A DNA stretch of 64,000 nt. Source: Saprospiraceae bacterium. Lineage in GTDB: Bacteria > Bacteroidota > Bacteroidia > Chitinophagales > Saprospiraceae. A program made the position numbers and the translations under genes. Positions 1 through 8,753 of this stretch are shown here, in pieces. The DNA lies in contig JADJVN010000001.1 of NCBI GenBank assembly GCA_016710585.1, positions 124,001 to 188,000 of the forward strand, in the 5' to 3' direction. The stretch's first letter is position 1, and the number at the start of each line of letters is the position of its first letter. Under the pieces are notes generated by a model. That model was given only the letters and a program-made list of their open reading frames with translations. It made no database searches and was not told where the DNA came from.

Positions 1-355
1 AGGTCGTATGCCTGGACACATGAATGTTCTTCTAGCTGAATCCAATGTGAGCTATGACAAACTCATTGAAATGGAGGATATCAATCCTGAATTTGCGACG
101 ACTGATGTAGTACTGGTTGTTGGCGCAAATGACGTCGTCAATCCTGCTGCAAAAACAGATCCAAGCTCCCCTATTTTTGGGATGCCAATTCTTGAAGTTG
201 AAAATGCAAAAAATGTTATTGTAATGAAAAGGTCTATGAAAGCAGGCTATGCAGGTATAGACAATGCATTATTTTATCAACCGAAGACTTATATGCTCTT
301 TGGTGATGCTAAGGATACTTTAGTAAAATTGGTGAATGAGGTAAAGAGTTTGTAA
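1..355 (+). CDS. pntB: NAD(P) transhydrogenase subunit beta, C-terminal part (5' end outside window)
   Basis: This is the carboxy end of the proton-translocating transhydrogenase beta subunit, which exchanges hydride between NADH and NADP+ at the inner membrane. The frame is already open at base 2 and reads GRMPGHMNVLLAE, the conserved start of the NADP(H)-binding domain III, so the apparent ATG at 8 is internal. VVGANDVVNPAA and the motif around MKRSMKAGYAGIDN are diagnostic of the NADP-binding fold. Only about 117 residues are visible; the membrane domain II lies upstream. No clear terminator follows before thyA, which converges on it. Confidence 0.95.
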   Translation, partial: GRMPGHMNVLLAESNVSYDKLIEMEDINPEFATTDVVLVVGANDVVNPAAKTDPSSPIFGMPILEVENAKNVIVMKRSMKAGYAGIDNALFYQPKTYMLFGDAKDTLVKLVNEVKSL

Positions 356-392
356 TTCTTTATCACGATTTATGTCTAGTTAGAAATAAGTG

Positions 393-1202
393 TTAAACTG
401 CTATTGGCGCTTTAATTGCTGGATGAGATTGATAATTCTCCAATTTAAAATCCTCATAAGTAAAATCTAAAATCGATTTAACATCTTGATTTATCTTCAT
501 TGTAGGGAGTGGAAGTGGTTCTCGTGACAACTGGAGTTCAACCTGTTCCATATGATTTGAATATAAATGCAGATCCCCAAAAGTATGAATAAAATCTCCG
601 GGTTCATATCCAGTAACTTGTGCGATCATCATCGTAAGCAACGCATAAGATGCAATATTAAATGGCACACCTAGAAATAAATCCGCGGAACGCTGATATA
701 GTTGACAAGATAATTTACCATCTGACACATAAAATTGAAAAAGACAATGACATGGACTTAAAGCCATTTTAGGTAGATCACCAACATTCCATGCAGACAC
801 GATCAAACGTCTAGAATCTGGATCTTTTTTTATCAAATTTATAACTTGTGTTAATTGATCAATGACTTCCCCTGATTCTGTTCGCCAAGTGCGCCATTGT
901 TTCCCATACACAGGTCCTAAATCACCATGCTGATCTGCCCACTCATCCCAAATCGTCACTCCGTGATCATTTAGATACTTTATATTAGTATCTCCATTTA
1001 TAAACCAAAGTAACTCATAGATTATTGATTTTAAATGTAATTTCTTAGTCGTTAATAAAGGAAAGCCTTTAGATAGATCAAATCTAATCTGATGTCCAAA
1101 AACACTTTGAGTCCCCACTCCTGTGCGGTCTGATTTGATATTACCATGTGTTTTAACATGTTTTAATAAATTTAAATATGTCTCCACAGAATATGAATGC
1201 AA
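393..1202 (-). CDS. thyA: Thymidylate synthase
   Basis: Folate-dependent methylation of dUMP to dTMP in the cytoplasm. The 269 residues match the usual ThyA length. The N-terminal SDRTGVGTQSVFG phosphate-binding loop, the catalytic cysteine at about residue 151 in LSPCHCLFQFYV, the RSADLFLGVPFNIASYA nucleotide site and the C-terminal APIAV tail are all present. A perfect -7 box for this strand (TACTTTTG, complement of 1240-1247) lies 38 bases upstream of the start. The gene is convergent with pntB. dfrA, its frequent partner, is not beside it. Confidence 0.97.
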   Translation of the reverse strand: MHSYSVETYLNLLKHVKTHGNIKSDRTGVGTQSVFGHQIRFDLSKGFPLLTTKKLHLKSIIYELLWFINGDTNIKYLNDHGVTIWDEWADQHGDLGPVYGKQWRTWRTESGEVIDQLTQVINLIKKDPDSRRLIVSAWNVGDLPKMALSPCHCLFQFYVSDGKLSCQLYQRSADLFLGVPFNIASYALLTMMIAQVTGYEPGDFIHTFGDLHLYSNHMEQVELQLSREPLPLPTMKINQDVKSILDFTYEDFKLENYQSHPAIKAPIAV

Positions 1203-1239
1203 ATAAAAATGGATTTGTTTAAAAATGGGATCAAAATAT

Positions 1240-1247
1240 CAAAAGTA
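1240..1247 (-). promoter_or_regulatory. Bacteroidota -7 promoter element for thyA
   Basis: On the minus strand the bases read TACTTTTG, an exact match to the Bacteroidota housekeeping -7 consensus TAnnTTTG. It sits about 38 bases upstream of the thyA start codon. No convincing -33 TTTG was seen, so this is a motif match only. Confidence 0.4.
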
Positions 1248-1320
1248 AAAATTAAAATTTACCTAAACTTATATTACTTTTTTATATATTAAAATTGTAT
1301 CCTTGCATAAAATTTAAAAT

Positions 1321-2298
1321 ATGCAAAGAAAATTTACTTCCTTACTGATTTTTACTCTTATTAGTGTAAACATAATAGCTCAAAGCTGGACACACTACTT
1401 CACTGATTTTCCTATTTCTTGCAGCTATCTTGATAAAGATAATGGAAAATGGTTTGGTACAGAATTCGGAATTCAGCATATTGATAAAGATGGCAATAGA
1501 AAAAACTATAACACTGCTACTACTCCACTAATTGTATCAAACCTTATTTCTTGTATCAATCAAGATAATCAAGGTAAACTTTGGTTTGGAACAAGTGATG
1601 GCGGTATCAGTGTATTTAATGGGACAAGCTGGCAAAATTACAATAAACAAAACTCTAACTTGGCTACAAATAATATCGGAAGGATTAAATTTGATAAAAA
1701 TGGTAATGCATGGATCACTAGTTCCGATACTGTAATCTACAAATTTGATGGAACAAATTGGACCTCTTTGGCAATGCCACAACACTACAAAAATAAAGTG
1801 ATTGCAAATGATCTCACTTTTGACAATTTAGGTAATTTGTGGATCGCTACAACTTATGGCATTATAAAGCAAGAAAATAATGGATATACAATCTACAGAA
1901 GAGATTCTTCAAAATTATCAAACTATTCAAATTTCAGTAGTATTGAGAAAGATTTGTCAGGGAATATCTGTGCAGCTGGGTATGATGGCTTATTACTTTA
2001 CGATGGTGTCACTTGGAAAAATATAGGTAATTCAACTTTCGGACCAAAAAAGCTATATGTAGATAAGAAAAATGTAAAATGGGTGATTTCGGGAGATGTA
2101 TATTCTTATGATAATACTTCGTGGCAGAAATTTGATCTTAGCAATTTAGACCTAGATCTTAATCGAATTAATACAGTCTTAGTTGATAATAGTGAAGCAA
2201 TATGGTTTGGAAAAAATAGAGGTGGCTTGGCGATATCCTCATACAATCAGTATGGTATTTTTATAAATTTGGGAACACTGATCTCACCGATAATTTAA
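1321..2298 (+). CDS. T9SS-secreted two-component-type beta-propeller protein, N-terminal fragment (frame break)
   Basis: This is the first part of a secreted propeller protein. It opens with a signal peptide (hydrophobic to about residue 21, ending NIIAQ). At least seven propeller-strand motifs follow, of the WFGT..G / LWIAT..G type (for example KWFGTEFGI, LWFGTSDGG, LWIATTYGI, IWFGKNRGG). These resemble the Reg_prop repeats of hybrid two-component sensors, but no kinase is attached. The frame stops at 2298, yet the next frame continues the same repeat without a gap (GNTDLTDNLITD, then NNLWMSTDYG). Adding one base to the TTTGGG run near 2268-2273 restores a single reading frame of about 690 residues. 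Confidence 0.8.
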   Translation: MQRKFTSLLIFTLISVNIIAQSWTHYFTDFPISCSYLDKDNGKWFGTEFGIQHIDKDGNRKNYNTATTPLIVSNLISCINQDNQGKLWFGTSDGGISVFNGTSWQNYNKQNSNLATNNIGRIKFDKNGNAWITSSDTVIYKFDGTNWTSLAMPQHYKNKVIANDLTFDNLGNLWIATTYGIIKQENNGYTIYRRDSSKLSNYSNFSSIEKDLSGNICAAGYDGLLLYDGVTWKNIGNSTFGPKKLYVDKKNVKWVISGDVYSYDNTSWQKFDLSNLDLDLNRINTVLVDNSEAIWFGKNRGGLAISSYNQYGIFINLGTLISPII

Positions 2299-2336
2299 TC
2301 ACCGATATAAAATTTGCAGATGACAATAATCTATGG

Positions 2337-3398
2337 ATGTCCACTGATTATGGAGTCTGTCACTACAATGGTACTTGGAATAAGCTAGACAGTATAAATG
2401 AAGTAATTGACTATGCACAACTTAGAGATATTGAAATTGATGCAAATAAAAACATTTGGTTTGGCACTGCATTATCTCAACTTGGAATAGCTCAATTTGA
2501 CCAAAATAAATGGACTATTCACGACAAAACAAATTCAGGATTTGCTTCTAATCTTGCAATCTCAACTTATTTTGACAAAGATCAAAGACTTTGGGCATCT
2601 GTTGCCCCAAAAATCTACTACTATGAAAATAACAGATGGATAGAATTTAATACTGCTGCTTCGAATTACCTGACTAAAAACCCACCTTACAATATGATTC
2701 AAAGAGAGAATAAAGATTTGTGGTTCTATTTCCCAAATGGCATTGCTATTTATAATGGAATTAAATGGGACAGTCTTTCTACATTTGGAACAAACTCTCC
2801 AATTCCTTATTCTTCAATAAATGACATTATTGAAGACAAAAATCAACATGTTTGGCTAGCTCAACGAGATGGTGCTACAAAATTTGATGGCAATAAGTGG
2901 ACTCATTATTCAGCAAGACAAATGAATTTGCCAGATGGTGCATTAGTCACAACTGTTTTCGAAAGTAGGTCAAATGGAATTTATGTTGGTTCCACAAAAG
3001 GCTTTGCAAATTTCCAAAACAATGTATGGAAAACCTCTAAAGACTTTAATGCTCCATTAGATATGGACATCACTAGATTCGCAGAAGATTCTAAAGGGAA
3101 TTTATGGATCTCCTCAAATAAACAGGGTTTGTTTACTTTCAAACAAAATATCGTAAACATTACAGATCAAGACATAACGAATGCAATTCATCTTTATCCA
3201 AATCCAGCAGATCAATTCCTGAATTTTGATGAACAGATACAGAGTTATTCAATCCTAAACTTTGATGGAAAAATACTCCAACAAAACAAAAATCTAAATG
3301 CATCAAAAATTGATGTAAGCAAACTTCAAAGTGGAATTTATTTGCTCAATGCCAATACAGCAAGTGGAACTCACTCACAGAAATTTGTAAAAGAGTAA
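2337..3398 (+). CDS. T9SS-secreted beta-propeller protein, C-terminal fragment with type A sorting domain
   Basis: This continues the preceding propeller protein. The ATG at 2337 is internal: the frame is open back to about 2270 and encodes propeller repeat without interruption. More blades follow (NIWFGTALS, HVWLAQRDG, NLWISSNKQG). The last 75 residues form a type A T9SS sorting domain with the hallmark LYPNPADQFLNF and the closing SGIYLLN and KFVKE. The mature protein is therefore expected outside the outer membrane, attached or released after T9SS export. The ligand or role cannot be told from sequence. A strong terminator follows at 3421. Confidence 0.8.
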   Translation: MSTDYGVCHYNGTWNKLDSINEVIDYAQLRDIEIDANKNIWFGTALSQLGIAQFDQNKWTIHDKTNSGFASNLAISTYFDKDQRLWASVAPKIYYYENNRWIEFNTAASNYLTKNPPYNMIQRENKDLWFYFPNGIAIYNGIKWDSLSTFGTNSPIPYSSINDIIEDKNQHVWLAQRDGATKFDGNKWTHYSARQMNLPDGALVTTVFESRSNGIYVGSTKGFANFQNNVWKTSKDFNAPLDMDITRFAEDSKGNLWISSNKQGLFTFKQNIVNITDQDITNAIHLYPNPADQFLNFDEQIQSYSILNFDGKILQQNKNLNASKIDVSKLQSGIYLLNANTASGTHSQKFVKE

Positions 3399-3420
3399 AC
3401 TAATAACCGATTAAAAATAA

Positions 3421-3457
3421 AAAAGCATAATTCGCATTAAGAATTATGCTTTTTTAT
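3421..3457 (+). terminator. Rho-independent terminator
   Basis: A perfect 13-bp stem (3421-3433 with 3441-3453, AAAAGCATAATTC and its complement) closes a 7-base loop and runs into a T tract. It lies 22 bases after the propeller gene stop and should end that transcript. The stem is A/T-rich at its base, so it could also work on the minus strand. The rest of 3458-3670 holds nothing recognisable. Confidence 0.8.
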
Positions 3458-3670
3458 TTACAAGAAATTATTTTGCTGTTTCAATAATCATTTTTTCAGA
3501 ATACAAAAAAAACCATCATTTTAGAAACTAAAATAATAAACACCAGAAATCAGATGACTTAATTCTACTCCATATATTTCATGAGTTAATAGATGACTCC
3601 CCTTTTCTATTCAAATAATATCAAGGATTTTTAGCTAGAAAAAAAATCAGAGATCTCTAATTTCTTTAGT

Positions 3671-4141
3671 TCAATATTTAAATCCAAGTTTCTTATATAT
3701 AAAATGAAGCAACCAAGCAGGACCTATTAACAAGAATTGAATATCCTCCAAAAATGACGGTTTCTTTCCTTCCACTTTGTGACCATAGAATTGCCCTATC
3801 CAAGCTAAAATAAAAATCATGAGTGAAACATAAACATAATTAATACCAATTGCTTCCACATATAGCTTTAAATAATAATTTCCCAAAAGCAAACTAATAA
3901 CAATAAAGATCAATCCAAAACTTAATGGTAATGACAATCTCAAATAATAACCCAATGCGAACATCAAAACCAGAGTGGCTAAATTGAACACAATGCTGTA
4001 ATTCGGAAAAGGAACACTCATCAAAAGTCCAACCAAACTAAACATGATTAATGGAACACAAACCCAGTGAATTGCTTTATTGGTTTCATGTTGATGACTT
4101 TCACCATATTTGTTTAAAAGAATATCGATTTTTCTATCCAA
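3671..4141 (-). CDS. Mpo1-like (DUF962) membrane protein
   Basis: A 156-residue integral membrane protein of the DUF962/Mpo1 family. In yeast Mpo1 is an Fe(II)-dependent dioxygenase acting on 2-hydroxy fatty acids. Family hallmarks are the N-terminal HQHETNKAIHWVCVP and the C-terminal WIGQFYGHKVEGKKPSF followed by LIGPAWLLHF; the conserved histidines fall in these motifs. About four membrane helices lie between. It is the last gene of a minus-strand run and starts only four bases after the T9SS protein upstream. The substrate in this bacterium is unknown. Confidence 0.85.
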   Translation of the reverse strand: MDRKIDILLNKYGESHQHETNKAIHWVCVPLIMFSLVGLLMSVPFPNYSIVFNLATLVLMFALGYYLRLSLPLSFGLIFIVISLLLGNYYLKLYVEAIGINYVYVSLMIFILAWIGQFYGHKVEGKKPSFLEDIQFLLIGPAWLLHFIYKKLGFKY

Positions 4142-4144
4142 TGC

Positions 4145-5170
4145 TTAATTTTTTATCAATTTCAATTCTTTTGTTCCACTTTGAGATTCTAGCGTAATGA
4201 TATAAATTCCATTTCTATAATTCTTGGATTGCAACTCAATGCTAGAAATTCCAGTTGGATACTTTTTATTTGATTGATAAATATATTTACCGTCTATAGT
4301 ACTAACAGTTATTTTAATATCTTCTGATTTAACTAAGTTGAATTTTAAAATTGAATTTTCATCAGTCGGATTTGGATAAACCGTACAGTTGATATCACTT
4401 GCCCAATCATCATTAGCAACAATAGCACAATTGATTTGACCTGACTTTACTATTCCACAACCAAATGCATCCCTTAACTCAACTGAATAATTATCTTGAT
4501 GATTAAGTATATCACCATTCTTATTCCCTATATATGTAAGACCACCTGCCTTTGAAGTTCCAGTGACAATTAATTTGGCTTTTCCAGTTTTTTGTCCATT
4601 AATAGGATTAATCAGACACTCAAATTTAACATCCAGTGCAACTCTAGAATAAGCGCATGAATCAAAATCACAATTGATCTTTCCAGAAGAGGTCGCTTCA
4701 CATCCTGCTTCATCTTTAGATGTCACGAGATAGCTTGTTCCTTGATCTAATAGCTCTAAATTTTTGTTTCCTGTAATGGTATAATTACCTATGCTTCCAG
4801 TCACAGCTATATTCAGTCTAGCTTTCAACAAAGTATCAATACAATCGTACTGTACATTCACCTTCATGGCACTCTTACTACAATCAAATGGTGGACAATA
4901 AATCCTACCCTCTTCTATAACAAAACAAGAATCCGAATCAATTAAAATTATTTTATACAAATCACCATGTCGCAAGACATCACCATTCTTATTCCCATAA
5001 AAATAATATATTCCAGATCCTCCTTTTCCATTAATTGTGAGTCTCATCTCGCCTGTGTTTCGCCCCACTGAGTCTGATAGACATTGTGTAAGCAAATCAA
5101 TATCTAAACTAGAATTACGGCATTTAGCTGGATAGGACAATTTGCGACAGTAGACTTGATGTCTCGACAT
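4145..5170 (-). CDS. T9SS-secreted multi-domain protein, C-terminal fragment with type A sorting domain
   Basis: This is the distal part of the large secreted protein that starts at 7037. It holds three copies of an Ig-like repeat of roughly 85-95 residues (GNKNGD..L...Y.....D..GC.....G.INC, four counting the copy before the break), similar in style to SprB repeats. It ends with a type A sorting domain (VYPNPTDENSILKF ... YRNGIYIITL ... LKLIKN). The apparent start MSRHQVYC is out-of-frame noise. Comparing repeats shows two single-base losses upstream, one in GG at 5174-5175 and one in TTT at 5123-5125. Between them the third frame encodes GKCRDIKSTVANCPIQ, which fits the repeat exactly. Confidence 0.75.
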   Translation of the reverse strand: MSRHQVYCRKLSYPAKCRNSSLDIDLLTQCLSDSVGRNTGEMRLTINGKGGSGIYYFYGNKNGDVLRHGDLYKIILIDSDSCFVIEEGRIYCPPFDCSKSAMKVNVQYDCIDTLLKARLNIAVTGSIGNYTITGNKNLELLDQGTSYLVTSKDEAGCEATSSGKINCDFDSCAYSRVALDVKFECLINPINGQKTGKAKLIVTGTSKAGGLTYIGNKNGDILNHQDNYSVELRDAFGCGIVKSGQINCAIVANDDWASDINCTVYPNPTDENSILKFNLVKSEDIKITVSTIDGKYIYQSNKKYPTGISSIELQSKNYRNGIYIITLESQSGTKELKLIKN

Positions 5171-7037
5171 TTACCTCATCTTCAATAAAAGCTTCAATGA
5201 CGCTCCCATTGAAAAATACATCTGTTGCTGAAGGACCATAGTAATTTATTTTACCTTTTCCACCTGCTGTATTATAACTTACTCGTGTTAAAACGCCGTG
5301 TAGACATTCGGTACTCAATGAAAGATTTAAAGGTGTAAAATTACTGGTTTTGCTTAATTCATCCACACGCACACAAATCTCACCTTCATTTACTTTTATC
5401 AAATTAGAATTGGCGACTATTTGCAATAAATAAGTTGTATTTGGAATTAAACCATTGACTTTGATTGGCCCATCGCAAGGATCTTGACTATCACCACAAT
5501 AAACCTCATTAAGATTTGCACATGTACCAGTGTATAAAGCCCAAGAATAGCTAAATCCTGCATCTATTAGCAATGCAATATTATTCTCTGCCCCTGTGTT
5601 AAAACTATACCATAAATCAGCAGCATTATAAACAACGCATGAAGGTTTAATACTAGATTTTGTCCCTCCAAATATTTGAGTCTTTTGACAACTTTGATTT
5701 AAGCTTATTTTTTGAGGCGTAGCACAATTGTCATTTGCTGGAATTGTAGCGGATTTCTCAATTACTTCTACACAAAGGTTCCCCTCTAAAGTTGCAAAAT
5801 AACCTGAGACCTGTAGAATATATTCAGTCCCAATTTTAGGATTTTCAAAAATTAAATGATTGCCCAAGTCTTCTACTTTCACTTCTTGTAATGCAGCGCA
5901 AGTCCCTGTATAAAGAGTCATGACTTCAGCAAAATTTGAGTGCGAAATGATCTCTAACGGTTTTGTACTCGTCGGTCTAAAACTATACCAAATATCAGAT
6001 TTAGATCTTGTATTATAACTTGGAGCAGGTCCTTCAGTTCTTGCATTCAGATTCGTTCCATTTATGCAGCTTCCATTAATATTAATATTTTGCTTTGACG
6101 AACAGAGGTCATGAACAGGAATTATTTTTGGATTTGATTTTTTATGTACAGACACACAATGTGTACCTATCGGCTTACCATATGAATTGGTTTTTTGACT
6201 CAGACGCACATAGTATGTTTTTCCTGACTGAACATTGATTTCCATTTGTTCACCTGTAAATCCAAATTCATCATCATCGTCACAAGCCAATTGGATCAGG
6301 GCACTACATGTCCCCTCAAAGACAGTAGCTACTACATTATAATCCGCATTAACTTTAACTTCTACAAGTCCACTTTCGGTGGCTGTATAATGATACCAAT
6401 AAGTATTTTGTAAATTTGAAATACATGCATTATTTATGGGAACAAAAGTTGGAATCCCAACTCCACTTTTACAGTCTTGATCAAGGACAAGATCAATAGA
6501 TTTAGCACATACATCATTTGCATGACCTACAAAGAAATCATCTATGATGATCTGAGTCCCTGCATCATTTCCTACAGACTCATACTCTACTACATAATAT
6601 ACTCCTTTATCTCCTATGCTTGGACTAAACAGATTTGATGTTACTAATCCATTAAAACTGGAAGCGTTTAAAGACATGACGAGACTGGTTCCCTTCTCTA
6701 AAACCCTAATCACTCCATTTCTTGGATTCGTGAATTTCAAATAAAAACTTGTATAATATGTTTGACCCGCTATAAGCTCAAATGAATTAGATTTATAGGA
6801 GAACTTTCGCTTGACAGGATTTTTTCGATCTGTTGAATTATAAATTAATGCACAATTAGAATTGGTAGTGACATCATCAGTATTTGGGGCGATAGAAAAT
6901 TGTTCTGTTCCACTTGTCAATTGCAATGAAGCACCTATTGGTAAAATACAGTCATTAAATTTTTCCAGCAAGCTTAACTTTTGGGAAAACAGATTCGTAC
7001 TGAGTGAAAATATAAATATATATAATATTTTTTTCAT
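5124..7037 (-). CDS. T9SS-secreted multi-domain protein, N-terminal fragment with three PPC-like domains (frame break)
   Basis: A signal peptide (MKKILYIFIFSLSTNLFSQ) is followed by a jelly-roll-like region to about residue 180. Three beta-sandwich repeats follow, of the bacterial pre-peptidase C-terminal (PPC) type. Each opens with a Cys-containing ANDxC-like linker and carries WYxF/WYHY, a YTGTC.AL..V or FEGTCSALIQL strand and a final YxLQ/YYVRL strand. A SprB-like repeat begins at about residue 570. The last 15 residues of this frame (after FIEDE) are frameshift product, and coding continues in the fragment ending at 4145. The joined protein is about 960 residues. It is adjacent to the DUF1501 gene (18-base gap), suggesting co-expression with it. 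No catalytic domain was seen, so adhesion or scaffolding is an inference. Confidence 0.75.
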   Translation of the reverse strand: MKKILYIFIFSLSTNLFSQKLSLLEKFNDCILPIGASLQLTSGTEQFSIAPNTDDVTTNSNCALIYNSTDRKNPVKRKFSYKSNSFELIAGQTYYTSFYLKFTNPRNGVIRVLEKGTSLVMSLNASSFNGLVTSNLFSPSIGDKGVYYVVEYESVGNDAGTQIIIDDFFVGHANDVCAKSIDLVLDQDCKSGVGIPTFVPINNACISNLQNTYWYHYTATESGLVEVKVNADYNVVATVFEGTCSALIQLACDDDDEFGFTGEQMEINVQSGKTYYVRLSQKTNSYGKPIGTHCVSVHKKSNPKIIPVHDLCSSKQNININGSCINGTNLNARTEGPAPSYNTRSKSDIWYSFRPTSTKPLEIISHSNFAEVMTLYTGTCAALQEVKVEDLGNHLIFENPKIGTEYILQVSGYFATLEGNLCVEVIEKSATIPANDNCATPQKISLNQSCQKTQIFGGTKSSIKPSCVVYNAADLWYSFNTGAENNIALLIDAGFSYSWALYTGTCANLNEVYCGDSQDPCDGPIKVNGLIPNTTYLLQIVANSNLIKVNEGEICVRVDELSKTSNFTPLNLSLSTECLHGVLTRVSYNTAGGKGKINYYGPSATDVFFNGSVIEAFIEDEVNVETSSLLSQIVLSS

Positions 7038-7055
7038 GATTGGAAATTTAAAAAA

Positions 7056-8744
7056 TTAAAAAATTGAAAATCTTCGAGTGAATAATTTTCCACTACTTTT
7101 CAATTCATAAATATATTCACCAGATGAAATCTTCCACTTGGCAGGATCAAAAGTAATCTTATATGAACCTTTAGGCGCATACTTATCGAGAAGGATTGCT
7201 AATGTCTTACCGTTGAGCGACTTTACTGTCAATTCGACTTCTGACCCACCCAATTGTGAAAATTTTATATCAATCATTTTGGCATCTGATTCATTAGGGC
7301 TATGACCTATTAATATTGTATTTAAATTTGATCCTTGTGAACCTCCACCACAAGGGTTTTTAAATAAATTTAATTTATTATAAGACTGACCTAATGCATA
7401 ATCTACAACCTCGCTATCTAGGCACAAATAATCCTGCAACACCCCAGAATAAACTTTTCTAAAATCTGTGCTTGGTTGCGATTCATAGTACACGACAGTA
7501 TTCGTCTTTAATATAGGATCTTGTAGATTGATTGGGGTGCCGTAATGTCCTCCTTTAACTGCATCACCAAAAATCATCATTGGAGCTAAATTGCCATGAT
7601 CTGTTCCTTGTGTACCATTTTCTTTGATTGTTCTACCAAACTCAGAAAATGTCATTAATGTAACATTAGATTGTGCATTATCGGCTTTTAAATCATTGTA
7701 AAAAGCGCTCACGGAATCAGCCAAATTACCTAGCAATCGAGGATGTGAGTTAGCCTGACTTGCATGTGTATCGAATCCATCAATGTACACCATATAAATT
7801 TTTGTCCCTAGATTTCCTTTAATTAATCTGGAAACTATACTAAGTTGGGAAGCCAAATTTGAAGTGGTTCCAGTAGGGTAATTTACTTTATTTGTAGATC
7901 TATTATAAGCATCTATCACAGTTTGAGAATATCTCAATGAGCTATTGGTCAATTGTCTAACGAACTCCCTTTCTTCACCTTGAGGACAATCTCCAAAACC
8001 ATCAGTAGCATATAATTTTCCATATTGTGCCAATGTAAAAAAATCTCTTGGACTATTAAAAACTAACTCCATTTGTTGTCTCCCCGGCGCACTAAATATA
8101 AGATCAGTGGAATAACCAATCCTCAAAGCTGGAGGGACAGTAGGAGGAGTCTCTGCAAAACTTGGAAACTCTTGACTCAGATACCTTCCTATATAACCAT
8201 TGTTGATTCTCTTGTCATGAAAACTATCGGATGCGGATGCCCAAATATCAATTGAAGCAAAATGAGAATAGTCTTGATTTGCATAACCCACGTTGTGAAT
8301 TACTCCCATTTTACCTTCTCTCCATAATGGCATAATGGAATCCATTGTAGAAGGAATTGCATAACCATCATTTCCGAAACCAGAAAGAACTTGATTATCT
8401 GTAAAATTGGTTCCTTTTTTCTGCGCAATGGTAGGCCTTAATTGATAATATTCATCAACACCAGCTGCCGAAGTATGTGGAAAGACCATGTTCAGACCAT
8501 CATTACCCCCAAACATTTTTACCAAAACCAAAATATTGTCAGTATTAGCCATTGCTAGTTGAGCTAATTCCTCAGATATTGCTGCACTAATTGGTATGCC
8601 AGAAAGGAACATACCCAAACCTGCAAGGCCATTAGTCATAAGAAATTGACGTCGATTCCATCTGACGTGTTCATCAGCATGTTCTTTACCGAGGTCTGTA
8701 TTATATAATTTATGATTTTTATTATCTATGCTCATATATTTCAA
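7056..8744 (-). CDS. DUF1501 family secreted protein with Tat-like signal
   Basis: A 562-residue DUF1501 protein, a family with a sulfatase/alkaline-phosphatase-like fold and no proven function. The twin arginine at residues 31-32 (NRRQFLMTNGLAGLGMF) looks like a Tat signal. The family motif SEFGRTIKENGTQGTDHGN is present and should contribute metal ligands if the fold comparison holds. After residue 470 a glycine-rich linker leads to a C-terminal domain of FlgD/T9SS-like build (ITFDPAKWKISSGEYIYEL). It begins 9 bases after the end of the DUF1800 gene. DUF1800 and DUF1501 are habitual neighbours in Bacteroidota and Planctomycetota, so the pair probably works together. Confidence 0.88.
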   Translation of the reverse strand: MKYMSIDNKNHKLYNTDLGKEHADEHVRWNRRQFLMTNGLAGLGMFLSGIPISAAISEELAQLAMANTDNILVLVKMFGGNDGLNMVFPHTSAAGVDEYYQLRPTIAQKKGTNFTDNQVLSGFGNDGYAIPSTMDSIMPLWREGKMGVIHNVGYANQDYSHFASIDIWASASDSFHDKRINNGYIGRYLSQEFPSFAETPPTVPPALRIGYSTDLIFSAPGRQQMELVFNSPRDFFTLAQYGKLYATDGFGDCPQGEEREFVRQLTNSSLRYSQTVIDAYNRSTNKVNYPTGTTSNLASQLSIVSRLIKGNLGTKIYMVYIDGFDTHASQANSHPRLLGNLADSVSAFYNDLKADNAQSNVTLMTFSEFGRTIKENGTQGTDHGNLAPMMIFGDAVKGGHYGTPINLQDPILKTNTVVYYESQPSTDFRKVYSGVLQDYLCLDSEVVDYALGQSYNKLNLFKNPCGGGSQGSNLNTILIGHSPNESDAKMIDIKFSQLGGSEVELTVKSLNGKTLAILLDKYAPKGSYKITFDPAKWKISSGEYIYELKSSGKLFTRRFSIF

Positions 8745-8753
8745 CTACTGGGT

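Noticed and set aside
3458..3670. Small gene or RNA in the gap after the propeller gene
   Set aside because: Apart from the terminator at 3421-3457 there is only A/T-rich sequence with stops in all frames and no tRNA-like or conserved motif.
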